From: Betaproteobacteria bacterium
Lineage (GTDB): Bacteria > Pseudomonadota > Gammaproteobacteria > Burkholderiales > Burkholderiaceae_C
Direction of reading: 5' to 3'
Length of the DNA: 64,000 bases
Assembly: GCA_016704535.1 (NCBI GenBank)
Contig: JADIZZ010000023.1
Coordinates: 248,001 to 312,000, forward strand
The position numbers were made by a program, and so were the translations under genes. The notes below the pieces were generated by a model, which worked only from the letters and a program-made list of their open reading frames with translations, did not search any database and was not told the DNA's origin. Positions 1 to 9,400 of this stretch are shown in pieces; position 1 is the first letter of the stretch; each line of letters opens with the position of its first letter.

Positions 1-302
1 CAGCCTCGTGTGCCGGGGTCCAGAGCACACTGGCGCGGGCCCGTCACCCAGCCGGTGAGGAAACTCAACTCGTGCCAGCCCCAGACCAGCAGCGCCGAGG
101 TGAAGGCGCAGAACACGCCTGCGGCGGTGAGTTGCTCGGCAGTGTGGTCCAGGCCTGCGAAGGCACCCAGCGCGAGCAGCGTGGAAATGAAGTGGCTCCA
201 GCGGAAGGTGGTGCGCGGCAAGCCGTCGAGCAGCATCACGATGCCGGTGGAAAACCACCAGATGAACACCGCGAAGAGGATCGGCAGGGCCACTTGCCAC
301 AT
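1..302 (-). CDS. puhE: PuhE photosynthetic complex assembly protein, 5' part only
   Basis: The first 100 codons of a gene that runs off the left edge of the window. The visible protein starts MWQVALPILFAVFIWWFSTG and is strongly hydrophobic, with about three membrane segments and a conserved-looking RTTFRWSHF stretch. This matches the DUF3623/PuhE family, found only in photosynthesis gene clusters and thought to help assemble the reaction centre or bacteriochlorophyll complexes. The ATG lies 25 bases after the acsF stop, so it is the next gene of the same puh operon. The family assignment comes from hydrophobic pattern and gene position; the rest of the gene cannot be seen. Confidence 0.82.
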   Translation of the reverse strand, partial: MWQVALPILFAVFIWWFSTGIVMLLDGLPRTTFRWSHFISTLLALGAFAGLDHTAEQLTAAGVFCAFTSALLVWGWHELSFLTGWVTGPRQCALDPGTRG

Positions 303-327
303 GGAGAGGTCTCGGTGCGTCCGTCGG

Positions 328-1425
328 CTACCAGGCCGGCGCCATGCGGACCTGCTCGGGCAGCGCATGGCGCTGAACGGGCAGGAAGTACAGGCGCGCA
401 AAGGTGGCGAAGCCGGCCACCGCCAGCGCGCCCTGCTTGAGCTTGCCGACGAGCCCGCCCTGGGCCTTGGCCGCGTCCATGCGCTGCGACAGTTCGAACA
501 GCCGCGTCATGCCGGCGCGGAAGGCCGGGGCGTCGGTGTCGAGCGAGATCGGGAAGACCTGCTTGGAGATTTCCGTCGTGATGCGGAAGACCTCGTAGTC
601 ATAGCTCGTCGCGTCCAGGCCCATCGCGTTCTTCAGCATCGGCCGCGTGTGGTCGCGCACGTACATCGTGGCGTAGACGGCCAGCAGGAAGAAGCGGATC
701 CACAGCGTGTTGGCGCCGCGCAGCAGGTGCGGCTGCGAACGCATGATCAGCGCGAAGCTTTCGCCGTGGCGGAATTCGTCGTTGCACCAGCGCTCGAACC
801 ACTTGAAGATGGGGTGGAAGCGCTTGTCGGGATGGCGCTCGAGCTGGCGGAAGATGGTGATGTAGCGCGCGTAGCCGATCTTCTCGGACAGGTAGGTGGC
901 GTAGAAGATGTACTTGGGCTTGAAGTAGGTGTAGGCCTTGGTGCGCTTGAGGTCGCCCAGGTCCAGCCCCAGGCCGAAGTCCTTCAGGCTCTGGTTGATG
1001 AAGCCCGCGTGGCGCGACTCGTCGCGCGCCATGAAGCGCATCAGCGCCTTGACGTCGGGGTTGCTGATGTTCTTCTGGATCTCGTTGTAGAGGATGCAGC
1101 CCGAGAACTCGCTGGTCACGCTGCTGATCAGGAAGTCGAGGAACTCGGCGCGCAGTTCGGGCGACATCGCCGCCATCTGCGCGCGCGCCTCGTCGGCGAA
1201 TTCCGGCGTGCGCTGGAAATGGTCGTGGTTGTTGTCGCCCTCGTACTCGGCCATCATCTTGTCCCACTCGGCGCGGATGGGCGCGACGTCGATGCGGTCC
1301 ATTGCCGCAAAGTCGGTGGTGTAGAAGCGCGGCGTCAGCATGTTGCTGGTGCGCGCCTTGCGCGCCACGTCTTCGGGGCTCTCGATGGTGGCGGCGTCGG
1401 CATGGACGGTGTGGCTGGCGCTCAT
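328..1425 (-). CDS. acsF: Aerobic (oxidative) Mg-protoporphyrin IX monomethyl ester cyclase AcsF
   Basis: A 365-residue protein of the AcsF/CHL27 family, which uses O2 to build the isocyclic (fifth) ring of bacteriochlorophyll. The ferritin-like di-iron site is visible as two ExxH motifs, DESRHAGF and NDEFRHGE, plus upstream glutamates around EFSGCILYNE. Length is normal for proteobacterial AcsF. The ATG overlaps the puhC stop by four bases (ATGA), so the two are translationally coupled, and puhE follows after 25 bases. An O2-dependent cyclase inside the puh operon is the usual arrangement in betaproteobacterial phototrophs; no O2-independent BchE is present in this window. Its translation start region is nearly identical to that of puhC (see the repeats). 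Confidence 0.97.
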   Translation of the reverse strand: MSASHTVHADAATIESPEDVARKARTSNMLTPRFYTTDFAAMDRIDVAPIRAEWDKMMAEYEGDNNHDHFQRTPEFADEARAQMAAMSPELRAEFLDFLISSVTSEFSGCILYNEIQKNISNPDVKALMRFMARDESRHAGFINQSLKDFGLGLDLGDLKRTKAYTYFKPKYIFYATYLSEKIGYARYITIFRQLERHPDKRFHPIFKWFERWCNDEFRHGESFALIMRSQPHLLRGANTLWIRFFLLAVYATMYVRDHTRPMLKNAMGLDATSYDYEVFRITTEISKQVFPISLDTDAPAFRAGMTRLFELSQRMDAAKAQGGLVGKLKQGALAVAGFATFARLYFLPVQRHALPEQVRMAPAW

Positions 1426-1440
1426 GGCGTGGTCCCCTTC
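1411..1440 (-). repeat. 30-bp near-repeat at the acsF translation start (copy 1)
   Basis: On the minus strand this segment reads GAAGGGG, an 8-base spacer and then ATGAGCGCCAGCCAC, the acsF start. A copy at 1893-1922 has the same purine-rich ribosome-binding segment, spacer length and first fifteen coding bases, with four mismatches confined to the spacer. Both proteins therefore begin MSASH. The two copies lie 482 bases apart and bracket puhC. Confidence 0.85.
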
Positions 1441-1907
1441 TGGACTTGAACTGCGGAATAGGGTGTCCTTGCGGTAAGCAGGCGCACGAAGCTGCCTGCG
1501 TTCGTGGGGCCGAAGGAATCGAGATCGATGCGGCTGCCGGTGGCAGGGTCGAGCAGGGTCAGCCGGCCGTCGGCCCGGCCGACGAGCTCGAAGGCGGCCT
1601 CCGGGCCCAGGTCACGCAGCCGGCGTTCACGGGCCAGCGCTCGCAACGCGCCGCGCAGGAACCCGCCTTCGCCCTGCACCCTTTCAATCTCGGCGCCGCT
1701 CTTGCCGTCGATGACGGCGATGCTGCCGTCCGCACGGTCTTCGAAGCGCAGGCTGCGCGTGAGCACAGGGCTGGCATCGGGGCTGCGGATCTCGATGCCC
1801 GACAGGCGCACCGTGGCGACGCTGACCAGGGACACCAGCACCAGCGCGGCCGCTGCGGCCAGCAGGCCCCTGGGGATGGTCTCGTCGTGGCCGTGGCTGG
1901 CGCTCAT
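1422..1907 (-). CDS. puhC: PuhC photosynthetic complex assembly protein
   Basis: A 161-residue protein with one N-terminal membrane segment (about residues 14-36, LLAAAAALVLVSLVSVATV) and a soluble C-terminal part, as in PuhC, a factor needed for proper reaction centre-LH1 assembly. The start is the ATG at 1907: it is preceded by GAAGGGG eight bases upstream and lies 13 bases after the puhB stop. An in-frame ATG at 1952 would overlap puhB and has no such signal. The last codons overlap the acsF start (ATGA). Identification rests on size, topology and position between puhB and acsF, because PuhC sequences diverge strongly. Confidence 0.9.
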   Translation of the reverse strand: MSASHGHDETIPRGLLAAAAALVLVSLVSVATVRLSGIEIRSPDASPVLTRSLRFEDRADGSIAVIDGKSGAEIERVQGEGGFLRGALRALARERRLRDLGPEAAFELVGRADGRLTLLDPATGSRIDLDSFGPTNAGSFVRLLTARTPYSAVQVQKGTTP

Positions 1908-1922
1908 GGTCCGGGCCCCTTC
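1893..1922 (-). repeat. 30-bp near-repeat at the puhC translation start (copy 2)
   Basis: This is the partner of the segment at 1411-1440. It contains GAAGGGG, an 8-base spacer and ATGAGCGCCAGCCAC, here forming the puhC ribosome binding site and first five codons. Twenty-six of thirty positions match the acsF copy. Part of it overlaps the puhB stop codon. Confidence 0.85.
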
Positions 1923-2643
1923 AACGACCGGCCAGGGCCGGCTGGCCCCCACCGTTGTCGCGCGCAGGCTGCGCAGCGCCCGTGTCCTGCGGCACCGCGC
2001 TCAGGCCTGTGCTGCGTGACCACGCTTCGGTCAGCACGCGTGCCACGTCGTCGGCCTGCGGCACGCTGCGCAGCATCGGCTCAGGGTGCCCCAGGCGCCA
2101 GGGCCGGGCATGCGGCCACAGGTGCAGCCAGGCGATGCGGTCCTCGCCGTTCAGTGCCAGTGGCAGGTCACCCGTGCCATCGGCGTCCAGGTGCAGGCCG
2201 GCCCCGGTGATGCGCTTGAAGGGAATGTTGAAGGTGAGCGTCAGCACGATGCCGATGCGCATCACGACGCGCCTATTGGTGACGCTGTAGACCGTGGCAC
2301 GCGCCGACAACCACGCCACCAACGTCAGCAGGCCGATGGCGGTGCCTGCGAGCACCAGCATCCACACCACCGACAGCACGACCTCGCTCAGGGTCGGGCT
2401 GCCGCCCAGCAGCACGGCCAGGCGCAGCACCAGCAGCGCCGCAAAGTAGACCACCAGCTTGCGCACGTGGAAGGCACGCTGGGCCAGGCGCTTCCAGTCG
2501 GGGCTGCCCTGCCAGAGCAGCTGCTCGCCGGCCGGCAGTTGCTCGGGCAGGCCGTGCACCGGCTCGAACTCATGCTCCTGCGCCAGCGGGCCACGGCCTG
2601 TGCCCTGCGACACCGCATCGACGGTCCTGCGCACGGCTCTCAC
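1921..2643 (-). CDS. puhB: PuhB photosynthetic complex assembly protein (bacterial PH domain)
   Basis: PuhB takes part in early reaction-centre/LH1 assembly. The protein has the family's opening HEFEPVHGLPEQLPAGE, three membrane segments (around KLVVYFAALLVLRLAVLL, VVLSVVWMLVLAGTAIGLL and RRVVMRIGIVLTLTF) and the PH-like core TNRRVV. I place the start at the GTG at 2643, which overlaps the puhA stop (GTGA) and has GGAG eight bases upstream inside puhA; this gives 240 residues. A GTG at 2613 is a possible alternative and would be closer to the usual length of about 215-230. The frame stays open upstream, so the start is the least certain part of this entry. Confidence 0.88.
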   Translation of the reverse strand: MRAVRRTVDAVSQGTGRGPLAQEHEFEPVHGLPEQLPAGEQLLWQGSPDWKRLAQRAFHVRKLVVYFAALLVLRLAVLLGGSPTLSEVVLSVVWMLVLAGTAIGLLTLVAWLSARATVYSVTNRRVVMRIGIVLTLTFNIPFKRITGAGLHLDADGTGDLPLALNGEDRIAWLHLWPHARPWRLGHPEPMLRSVPQADDVARVLTEAWSRSTGLSAVPQDTGAAQPARDNGGGQPALAGR

Positions 2644-3395
2644 AGCAGCGGCTCCGCGCGGCCGGCTTCGGCGTACAGCAGGCCGCCACCGTAGTAGGAC
2701 TGGATCTTCTCTTCCTCCAGAAGCGTCACGACGTCGGCCTGGCGGGTGCCGGGCACGTTGACGAACTGACTGCCCAGCAACGCGCCCACCCGGACCTCGT
2801 TGCGGCGCACCCGCGCGAAATTCATCGGCAGCAGCACGTGGCGGCCCCCGGCGGCGAGTTCGATCTCGGCGTAGCGGAACAGGCTCTCGGCGATGTCGAC
2901 CCAGAGGTCGACCACCTTGCCGGCAGCCACGCCATCGGCACCGACGACGGGCAGGCCGCGCGGGTCGGTGTCGCCGCGCTGCACCTCGTAGTCGGGCGCG
3001 ATGCGCAGCGGCATGATCTTGGGCACACCTTCGAAGTTCACGTCGGGACGGTCGGCGCGGTTGGCCCACGAGCCCGGGCCGACACCGGCCAGCAGGGGGT
3101 CACCGACGGGCACACGCGGTGCGCCGGCCCAGCGGTGTGCAGGCTCCGAACCCGCGTTCGACTCTGGCGCTTCGTAGCGCGGCGTCTGCACCTCGTCGCC
3201 ATGCCCGAGCAGGTAGGTCTTCTGGTCGGGGATGGGCCAGCCGGTGACCTTGACGCCGTTGTCGGTCTCCATCGGATACCCCTCGCGGTGGTTCTCGCGC
3301 ACGAGGTAGTAGATGAGCCCGGCGAAGAAGATCCAGAAGGCGTAGAGCACGAGTTGCGCGATGTCGATGTTCTGTGTGATGGCTCCGGTACCCAT
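2640..3395 (-). CDS. puhA: Photosynthetic reaction centre H subunit
   Basis: A 251-residue H subunit, which caps the cytoplasmic face of the reaction centre and supports proton delivery to QB. It has a single membrane helix near the N-terminus (about residues 12-33, LVLYAFWIFFAGLIYYLV) followed by the charged junction RENHREGYPM and a large cytoplasmic PRC-barrel domain containing the D-L-W-V-D-I-A-E segment. Length matches other proteobacterial PuhA. The ATG is preceded by GGAGA with good spacing. It follows lhaA by 23 bases and overlaps puhB, placing it in the bch-lhaA-puh train. Confidence 0.97.
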   Translation of the reverse strand: MGTGAITQNIDIAQLVLYAFWIFFAGLIYYLVRENHREGYPMETDNGVKVTGWPIPDQKTYLLGHGDEVQTPRYEAPESNAGSEPAHRWAGAPRVPVGDPLLAGVGPGSWANRADRPDVNFEGVPKIMPLRIAPDYEVQRGDTDPRGLPVVGADGVAAGKVVDLWVDIAESLFRYAEIELAAGGRHVLLPMNFARVRRNEVRVGALLGSQFVNVPGTRQADVVTLLEEEKIQSYYGGGLLYAEAGRAEPLL

Positions 3396-3418
3396 GGGGG
3401 GTCTCCTTCAGTCGTGAT

Positions 3419-4861
3419 TCAGCCAGGGAGGTCGGCCAAGCCGAACTTGCTGCCGGGCGCCCGGTTGGGCTGGTCCAGCGAACGGACGAGCGGGCCGACA
3501 GCAATCAGCGCCGCAAACAACAGGTAAAGCTCGAGGTGATAGACGAAGCTGTAGCCGGTGACATTGCTGTCCAGCACCTCGCCCAGCGCGCCATGCGTGG
3601 CCAGCGTGGACACCAGGTCGCGCAGCCCGCCGCCCAGGGCGATGGCCAGGCCACCGGCCGTGGCCTGCACGGCGCCCCAGGCGCCCAAGGCCAGGCCGAC
3701 GTGGTCGCGGTGTTCAAGCGACATGGCTGCCGTGAGCATGCCCACCGAAAAGAGACCGCCGCCGAAGCCGATGAGTGCGGTGCCGCAACGGAAGAGCCAG
3801 GGCGCTTCGAGCGGCGCGGCGAAGATCACTGCCGCGAAAGCCGGCAGACCCAGCACCAGGCCGACAGCCGCCACGCGGTAGGGGTCACCCCCACGTGCCA
3901 GCCAGCGTGCTGCCAGCGCGAAGGCCGACAGCGCGCCCAGCGCCATCAACGCCGTCAGCGCACTTGTGGCGCCCACGCTCAGCTTGAGGATCTCGCCGCC
4001 ATAGGGCTCCAGCACCACGTCCTGCATGCTGAAGGCCGCCGTGCCCAGGCCCACGGTCCACAGGAAGCGGCGCGCCCTGGGTTGCTGGATGAAGCTCTGC
4101 CAGCGCGGCGCAAAGGGCGCAGCCGGGTCGGCCTTCGAGCGGCGCCGGTTCGGGTTGCGCGCTTCCTGCTTCCACACCGAGGCGATGCCCAGCACGGCCG
4201 CGGCCACACCGGCGCCCTGCACCACCTGCACGAGGCGTGTGGCGCTGAAGTCGGCCAGCAGCACGCCGAAGGCAGCGCCGCCGCCGGCCAGGCCCACCAG
4301 CAGCATCACGTACATCAGCGCTACGACGCGCGGCCGCGTGGCCTCGGTGGACAGGTCGGTGGCCAGCGCCAGGCCTGCTGTCTGCGTGGTCTGCAGCCCG
4401 GCGCCGACGAGCAGGAAAGCCAGCGCCGCGGCCCCGTGGCCCACCCAGGCCAGGCCGAAGCGGCCTTCACCGGTCATCAGCAGCAGGGCGAACGGCATGA
4501 TCGCCAGCCCCGCGAACTGCAGGAAGGTGCCCAGCCCGATGTAGGGCACGCGACGCCAGCCGATCACCGAAGCGTAGGTGTCGCTCCTGTGGCCGATGAG
4601 CGCTCGGAAGGGCGCCGCGATGATGGGCAGTGCCACCATGAGCGCCACCAGCCAGGCCGCCATGCCCAGCTCGACGATCATCACGCGATTCAGCGTGCCC
4701 ACCATCAGCGCCGTCGCCATGCCCACCGAGACCTGGAACAGCGACAGGCGCAGCAGCCGCGGCAGCGGCAGGTCGGCGGTGGCGGCGTCGGCAAAGGGCA
4801 GGTACTGCGGGCGCAGCCGCTTCCACTTCAACGCCAGACGCGACGAGAAGTCGGTGATCAC
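3419..4861 (-). CDS. lhaA: LhaA, PucC-family light-harvesting 1 assembly MFS protein
   Basis: A 480-residue, 12-helix major-facilitator protein of the BCH2/PucC/LhaA family, which aids assembly of the LH1 antenna and possibly delivers bacteriochlorophyll. The family signature is seen as LFQVSVGMATALMVGTLNRVMIVELG in the first helix, with GHRSDTY and GWRRVPYI after the second. The start is the GTG at 4861, which overlaps the bchM stop as GTGA; the frame stays open upstream through bchM, but that extension has the composition of a shadow frame. Position between bchM and puhA is the classical one. A second member of the family lies at 17698-19077. Confidence 0.95.
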   Translation of the reverse strand: MITDFSSRLALKWKRLRPQYLPFADAATADLPLPRLLRLSLFQVSVGMATALMVGTLNRVMIVELGMAAWLVALMVALPIIAAPFRALIGHRSDTYASVIGWRRVPYIGLGTFLQFAGLAIMPFALLLMTGEGRFGLAWVGHGAAALAFLLVGAGLQTTQTAGLALATDLSTEATRPRVVALMYVMLLVGLAGGGAAFGVLLADFSATRLVQVVQGAGVAAAVLGIASVWKQEARNPNRRRSKADPAAPFAPRWQSFIQQPRARRFLWTVGLGTAAFSMQDVVLEPYGGEILKLSVGATSALTALMALGALSAFALAARWLARGGDPYRVAAVGLVLGLPAFAAVIFAAPLEAPWLFRCGTALIGFGGGLFSVGMLTAAMSLEHRDHVGLALGAWGAVQATAGGLAIALGGGLRDLVSTLATHGALGEVLDSNVTGYSFVYHLELYLLFAALIAVGPLVRSLDQPNRAPGSKFGLADLPG

Positions 4862-5565
4862 GGCCGTACCAGCTCCAGGGCCTGCGAGGTGTAGAAGCCG
4901 CTGGCCACGCGCTGCGTGCGGCCGATGTCGAACTGCGGCACGCCCTTGGCCAGGCGCCGGTGCAGCGACTTCTCGGCCACCGGCTCGATCCACGGTGCGC
5001 GGTTGCCACGCGGAAAGAGGCGGCCCACCACACGCATCGCGGCCAGCGCCGGGTTGCGCGGCGCGAAGGTGAAGACCATCGAATGGCGCGTGCGCTGCGA
5101 CCAGCTTTCGATCACGCGCACCATGTCGTGTTCGTCGTAATGGATCAGCGAGTCCATCGCCACGACGTGGTCGAAGCCGCCGAGCGCCGGGTCGAGCATG
5201 TCGCCGCTGCGGAACTCGATCTGGCCTGCCACCGGGTGCGTTGCCAGCAGTTCGGTGACCCGTTGGCGTGCCACGTCGACCAGCGAAGGCGAGAGATCGA
5301 TGGCCACCACGTGGGCGCCGCGGCGCGCCGCTTCCAGCGCCAACGCGCCGGTGCCGCAACCGGCGTCGAGCACCCGGGCACCGCGCAGATCGTCGGGCAG
5401 GTAGGACAGTAGCGTGCTGCGCATGCGGTCGCGCCCCGCACGCACCGTAGCGCGGATGCGGCCCACCGGTGCGGTGCTGGTGAGCTGCTCCCAGGCCTTC
5501 AGCGCGGTGCGATCGAAGTAGTCTTCGATCTGCCCGCGGCGGGCTTCGTAGCTGGCGGCTTCCAT
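4858..5565 (-). CDS. bchM: Mg-protoporphyrin IX O-methyltransferase BchM
   Basis: A 235-residue SAM-dependent methyltransferase that methylates the C13 propionate of Mg-protoporphyrin IX just before cyclisation. The SAM-binding glycine loop is VLDAGCGTGALALEAARRG near residue 70, followed by the acidic AIDLS motif. The ATG at 5565 lies 11 bases after the bchL stop and gives the expected length and the usual N-terminal YEARRGQIEDYFDRTA segment. The ribosome binding site is weak, which suggests coupling to bchL. The stop overlaps the GTG of lhaA. The product feeds AcsF, encoded at the far end of the same transcript. Confidence 0.96.
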   Translation of the reverse strand: MEAASYEARRGQIEDYFDRTALKAWEQLTSTAPVGRIRATVRAGRDRMRSTLLSYLPDDLRGARVLDAGCGTGALALEAARRGAHVVAIDLSPSLVDVARQRVTELLATHPVAGQIEFRSGDMLDPALGGFDHVVAMDSLIHYDEHDMVRVIESWSQRTRHSMVFTFAPRNPALAAMRVVGRLFPRGNRAPWIEPVAEKSLHRRLAKGVPQFDIGRTQRVASGFYTSQALELVRP

Positions 5566-5576
5566 GTCGGTGCGGC

Positions 5577-6494
5577 TCAATCGAACCCGAGCAGGTCGAA
5601 GATGTCGCGGTCCTTCATCGGCACCGCGCTGTACTCCTTGCCCCCGAGCCACAAGTTGGCGGCCAGGCGCATGTACTCCTTCTTCACCGCTTCCAGCTCG
5701 GGGCTGGTCTCCATCTCGAAGAGCACGCTCTTCTTCAGGCGGCTGCGGCGGATGACGTCCAGGTCGGGGAAGTGCGCGGCCAGTTCGAGGCCGATCTTGG
5801 AGATGTACTTGTCGATCTGGTCGGTGGCGGCGCTGCGGTTGGCGATGACGCCACCCAGGCGCACGTTGTAGTTCTTTGCCTTCGCGCCGATGGCCTGCAC
5901 GATGCGGTTCATCGCGAAGATCGAATCGAAGTCGTTGGCGGTGACGATCATGGCCCGATCGGCATGTTGCAGAGGAGCAGCAAAACCGCCGCACACCACG
6001 TCGCCCAGGACGTCGAAGATCACGACGTCGGTGTCCTCGAGCAGGTGGTGCTCCTTCAGCAACTTCACCGTCTGGCCGACGACGTAGCCGCCGCAACCGG
6101 TGCCCGCCGGCGGGCCGCCGGCCTCGACGCACATCACGCCGTTGTAGCCCGGGAAGACGAAGTCCTCGACGCGCAGCTCCTCGGCGTGGAAGTCCACCGT
6201 CTCGAGCACGTCGATGACCGTGGGCAGCATCTTCTTCGTGAGGGTGAAGGTGCTGTCGTGCTTGGGGTCGCAGCCGATCTGCAGCACCCGCTTGCCCATC
6301 ATGCTGAAGGCTGCCGACAGGTTGGAGCTGGTGGTGCTCTTGCCGATGCCGCCCTTGCCGTAGATGGCAAACACCTTGGCTGTGCCGATCTTCACGTTGG
6401 GGTCGAGCTGCACCTGCAGGCTGCCTTCGCCGTCTTCACGCGGGGAGGGCTTGAGCCGTACCTTGGGGTACGGGAGAGTGACGGTCTCGGTCAT
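5577..6494 (-). CDS. bchL: Dark-operative protochlorophyllide reductase, ATP-binding subunit BchL
   Basis: A 305-residue NifH-like Fe protein that passes electrons with ATP hydrolysis to the BchNB catalytic component. The P-loop YGKGGIGKSTTSSN lies at about residues 45-58. Two cysteines, C134 (GTGCGG) and C168 (DVVCGG), have the 34-residue spacing of the ligands of the [4Fe-4S] cluster shared across the homodimer. The ATG overlaps the bchH stop as ATGA. All catalytic features are intact. The enzyme family is oxygen sensitive, so the cell is expected to run this step at low oxygen. Confidence 0.98.
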   Translation of the reverse strand: MTETVTLPYPKVRLKPSPREDGEGSLQVQLDPNVKIGTAKVFAIYGKGGIGKSTTSSNLSAAFSMMGKRVLQIGCDPKHDSTFTLTKKMLPTVIDVLETVDFHAEELRVEDFVFPGYNGVMCVEAGGPPAGTGCGGYVVGQTVKLLKEHHLLEDTDVVIFDVLGDVVCGGFAAPLQHADRAMIVTANDFDSIFAMNRIVQAIGAKAKNYNVRLGGVIANRSAATDQIDKYISKIGLELAAHFPDLDVIRRSRLKKSVLFEMETSPELEAVKKEYMRLAANLWLGGKEYSAVPMKDRDIFDLLGFD

Positions 6495-9400
6495 GCGGCA
6501 GCCCTTTCTTCGAATACGCCTTCGAGGCGGTCTTCCAGCTCTTCGCCTGCACGCTGCAGGGCCTCGAGCGTCTTGGCATCCGGCTGCCAGTACTGCCGCC
6601 GATGTGCTTCGAGCAGACGGTTCGCGACCTTCGCGGACGCCGTCGGGTTGAGCTTCGCCAGCCGCTCGCGCATCGCGGGGTCGAGGACGAAGGTCTCGGA
6701 AAGCTGCTGGTAGACCCAGGGCTGCACCTGCCCCGTGGTGGCCGACCAGCCCATGGTGTTGGTGAGGTGCACCTCGATCTGGCGCACGCCCTCGTAGCCG
6801 TGTTCCAGCATGCCTTCGTACCACTTGGGGTTGAGCATGCGGGTGCGGGTTTCCAGCGCCACCTGCTCGCCCAGCGTGCGCACGGTGCCGCCGCCGATGG
6901 CGTCGTTGGTCTGGTCGCCGATGTAGACCGGGGCTACGGTGGCGTCGGGGCCTTGTTTGATCGACTTCGCGCGCTTGACGGCGCGGCTGATGCCGCCCAG
7001 CGTGTCGAAGTAGGTGTCGATGGTGGTGACGCCGAGCTCCACCGAGTCGAGGTTCTGGTAGGCCAGCTCCACACTGGCCAGCACCGAGTGCAGCAGCTTG
7101 GGCTGCTGCATCGGCCGGCCGCTGCGGCCGTAGGCGAAACCCTTGCGGCGCGAATAGGTCTCGGCGAGTTCGTCTTCGTTGTCCCAGCGTGCGTTGTCGA
7201 CCAGCAGGCTGACGTTGGCGCCGTAGGCCCCCTCGGCATTGCCGAAGACGCGCAGCGAGGCGGTCTCGATGTCGCCGCCCTGCTCGGCGATGAAGGCCAG
7301 CACGTGCTTGCGCACGAAGTTCAGTTCCACCGGCTCGTCGGCGCTGGCGGCCATGAAGGCGGCTTCGGCCAGCAGCTTGACCTGCAGCGGCAGCAGGTCG
7401 CGAAAGATGCCCGACAGCGTGATGACGACATCGATGCGCGGCCGGCCCAGTTCGGCCAGCGGGATGAGCTCGGCACCGGCCAGCCGGCCGTAGCTGTCGA
7501 AGCGCGGCCTGGCGCCGAAGAGGGACAGCGCCTGCGCGATCGGACCGCCTTCGCTCTTCAGGTTGTCGGTGCCCCACAGCACGAGCGCGATGCTCTCGGG
7601 CAGCGGGTGGCCGTCGGACATGTGGCGGGCGAGCAGGCGTTCGGCCTGGCGCGCGCCGTCCTTCACCGCGTAGGCGCTGGGGATGCGGAAGGGGTCGAAA
7701 CCGTGCAGGTTGCGGCCCGTGGGCAGGATGGCGGGGGTACGCAGCAGGTCGCCGCCGGGGGCGGGGCGGATGAAGCGGGCGTCCAGCGCGCGCAGCAGGC
7801 CGGGGATCTCGTGGTCTTCCGCCATCAGCCGGTTGCTGTCGGCCAGCGACTGCAGCAGGGCCTGGCGCTCGGCGTCGCCGACGGCCAGCGTCTGCGGCCC
7901 CTGCCCCGCAACGAGCGCCTGCACGGTGGCGCGGTCCAGGCGCTGACCGTGGCTGGCTTCGGCCAGCGACAGCAGCAGGTCGACCCGCTGCTCGGCGGTG
8001 GGCACGGTGCCCACGATGTGCAGGCCGTGCGGGATCAGCGTGTACTCGAGTTCGAGCACGGCCTCGCTCAGACGCGCGACGTGTTCGCCGGTGGTGTCGC
8101 CCCAGGCGGGGTCGGCTGCGGCAAGTTCCAGTACGGCGGCCTGACTCTGGATCATCTCGCCGATCTCTTCGCGTTCACGCTCGGCCTCGGGTTCGAGGCT
8201 GCGGTAACGCTCGATGGCGGCCTTCAAATCGACCAGGCCCTTGTAGAGCCCGGCCTGCGCCGTGGGCGGCGTGAGGTAGCTCACCAGCGTGGCGGCTGCG
8301 CGGCGCTTGGCGATGGTGCCTTCGCTGGGGTTGTTGCTGGCGTAGAGGTAGAAGTTGGGCAGGTCGCCGATCATGCGGTCGGGCCAGCACTGCGCGGTCA
8401 TGCCGTTCTGCTTGCCGGGCATGAACTCCAGCGCGCCGTGGGTGCCGAAGTGCAGCACGGCGTGGGCGCCGAAGTCCTCGCGCAGCCAGCGGTAGAAGGC
8501 CGAGAAGGCGTGCGTGGGTGCAAATCCCTTCTCGAACAGCAGGCGCATCGGGTCGCCTTCGTAGCCCATGCCGGGCTGGATGCCGACGAAGACGTTGCCG
8601 TAGCGCTCGCCCAGCACCTGGATGCAGCTGCCGTCGCTTTGCAGCTTGCCCGGCGCGGGGCCCCAGGCGGCTTCGATCTGCTTCAGCCAGCGCTCACGCT
8701 TCACGTGGTCGTTGGCGGGAATGCGCGCGTGCACGTTGGCCATCGCGCCCCACTGCTCGGCGTTGCCCTGGATGACGCTGTGGCGCAGCGCATCGACGCT
8801 GGCCGGCATGTCGACGGTGTAGCCCTCGGCCTTCATCGCGGCCAGGGTGTTGTAGAGGCTCTCGAACACCGACAGGAAGGCCGCCGTACCGGTGGCGCCC
8901 GCGTTGGGCGGGAAGTTGAAGATGACCAGCGCCACCTTGCGCTCGGCGCGCTGCGAACGGCGCAGGTCGACCAGGCGGCCCACGCGGGCGGCCAGCATGT
9001 CGGCGCGCTCGCTGCAGGCGTACATGTCGTGCGCACTGTCCTTGTCTTCGCCGTCTCCGTCGGTGGCGTCGAAGGTGCAGGCGCGGTCGCAGCCGGTGCA
9101 GGCCACGTGCGCCGCATTGCCGCGGCCGCCGTAGACCATCGAGCCGGTGGCGCCGTCGAGTTCGGGGATGGCCACCATCATCGTGGCTTCCACCGGCAGC
9201 AGGCCGCGTTCGCTGCCGCCCCACTGTTCCAGCGTCTGGAACTCCACCGGCGTCACCGCCAGGTAGGGCACGTCGAGCTTGGCCAGGATGTCCTCGGCCG
9301 CCTTGGCGTCGTTGTAGGCCGGGCCGCCAACGAGCGAGAAGCCGGTGAGCGAGATCACGGCGTCGACGAGCACACGCTCGCCGTCGAAGAAGAACCTGTC

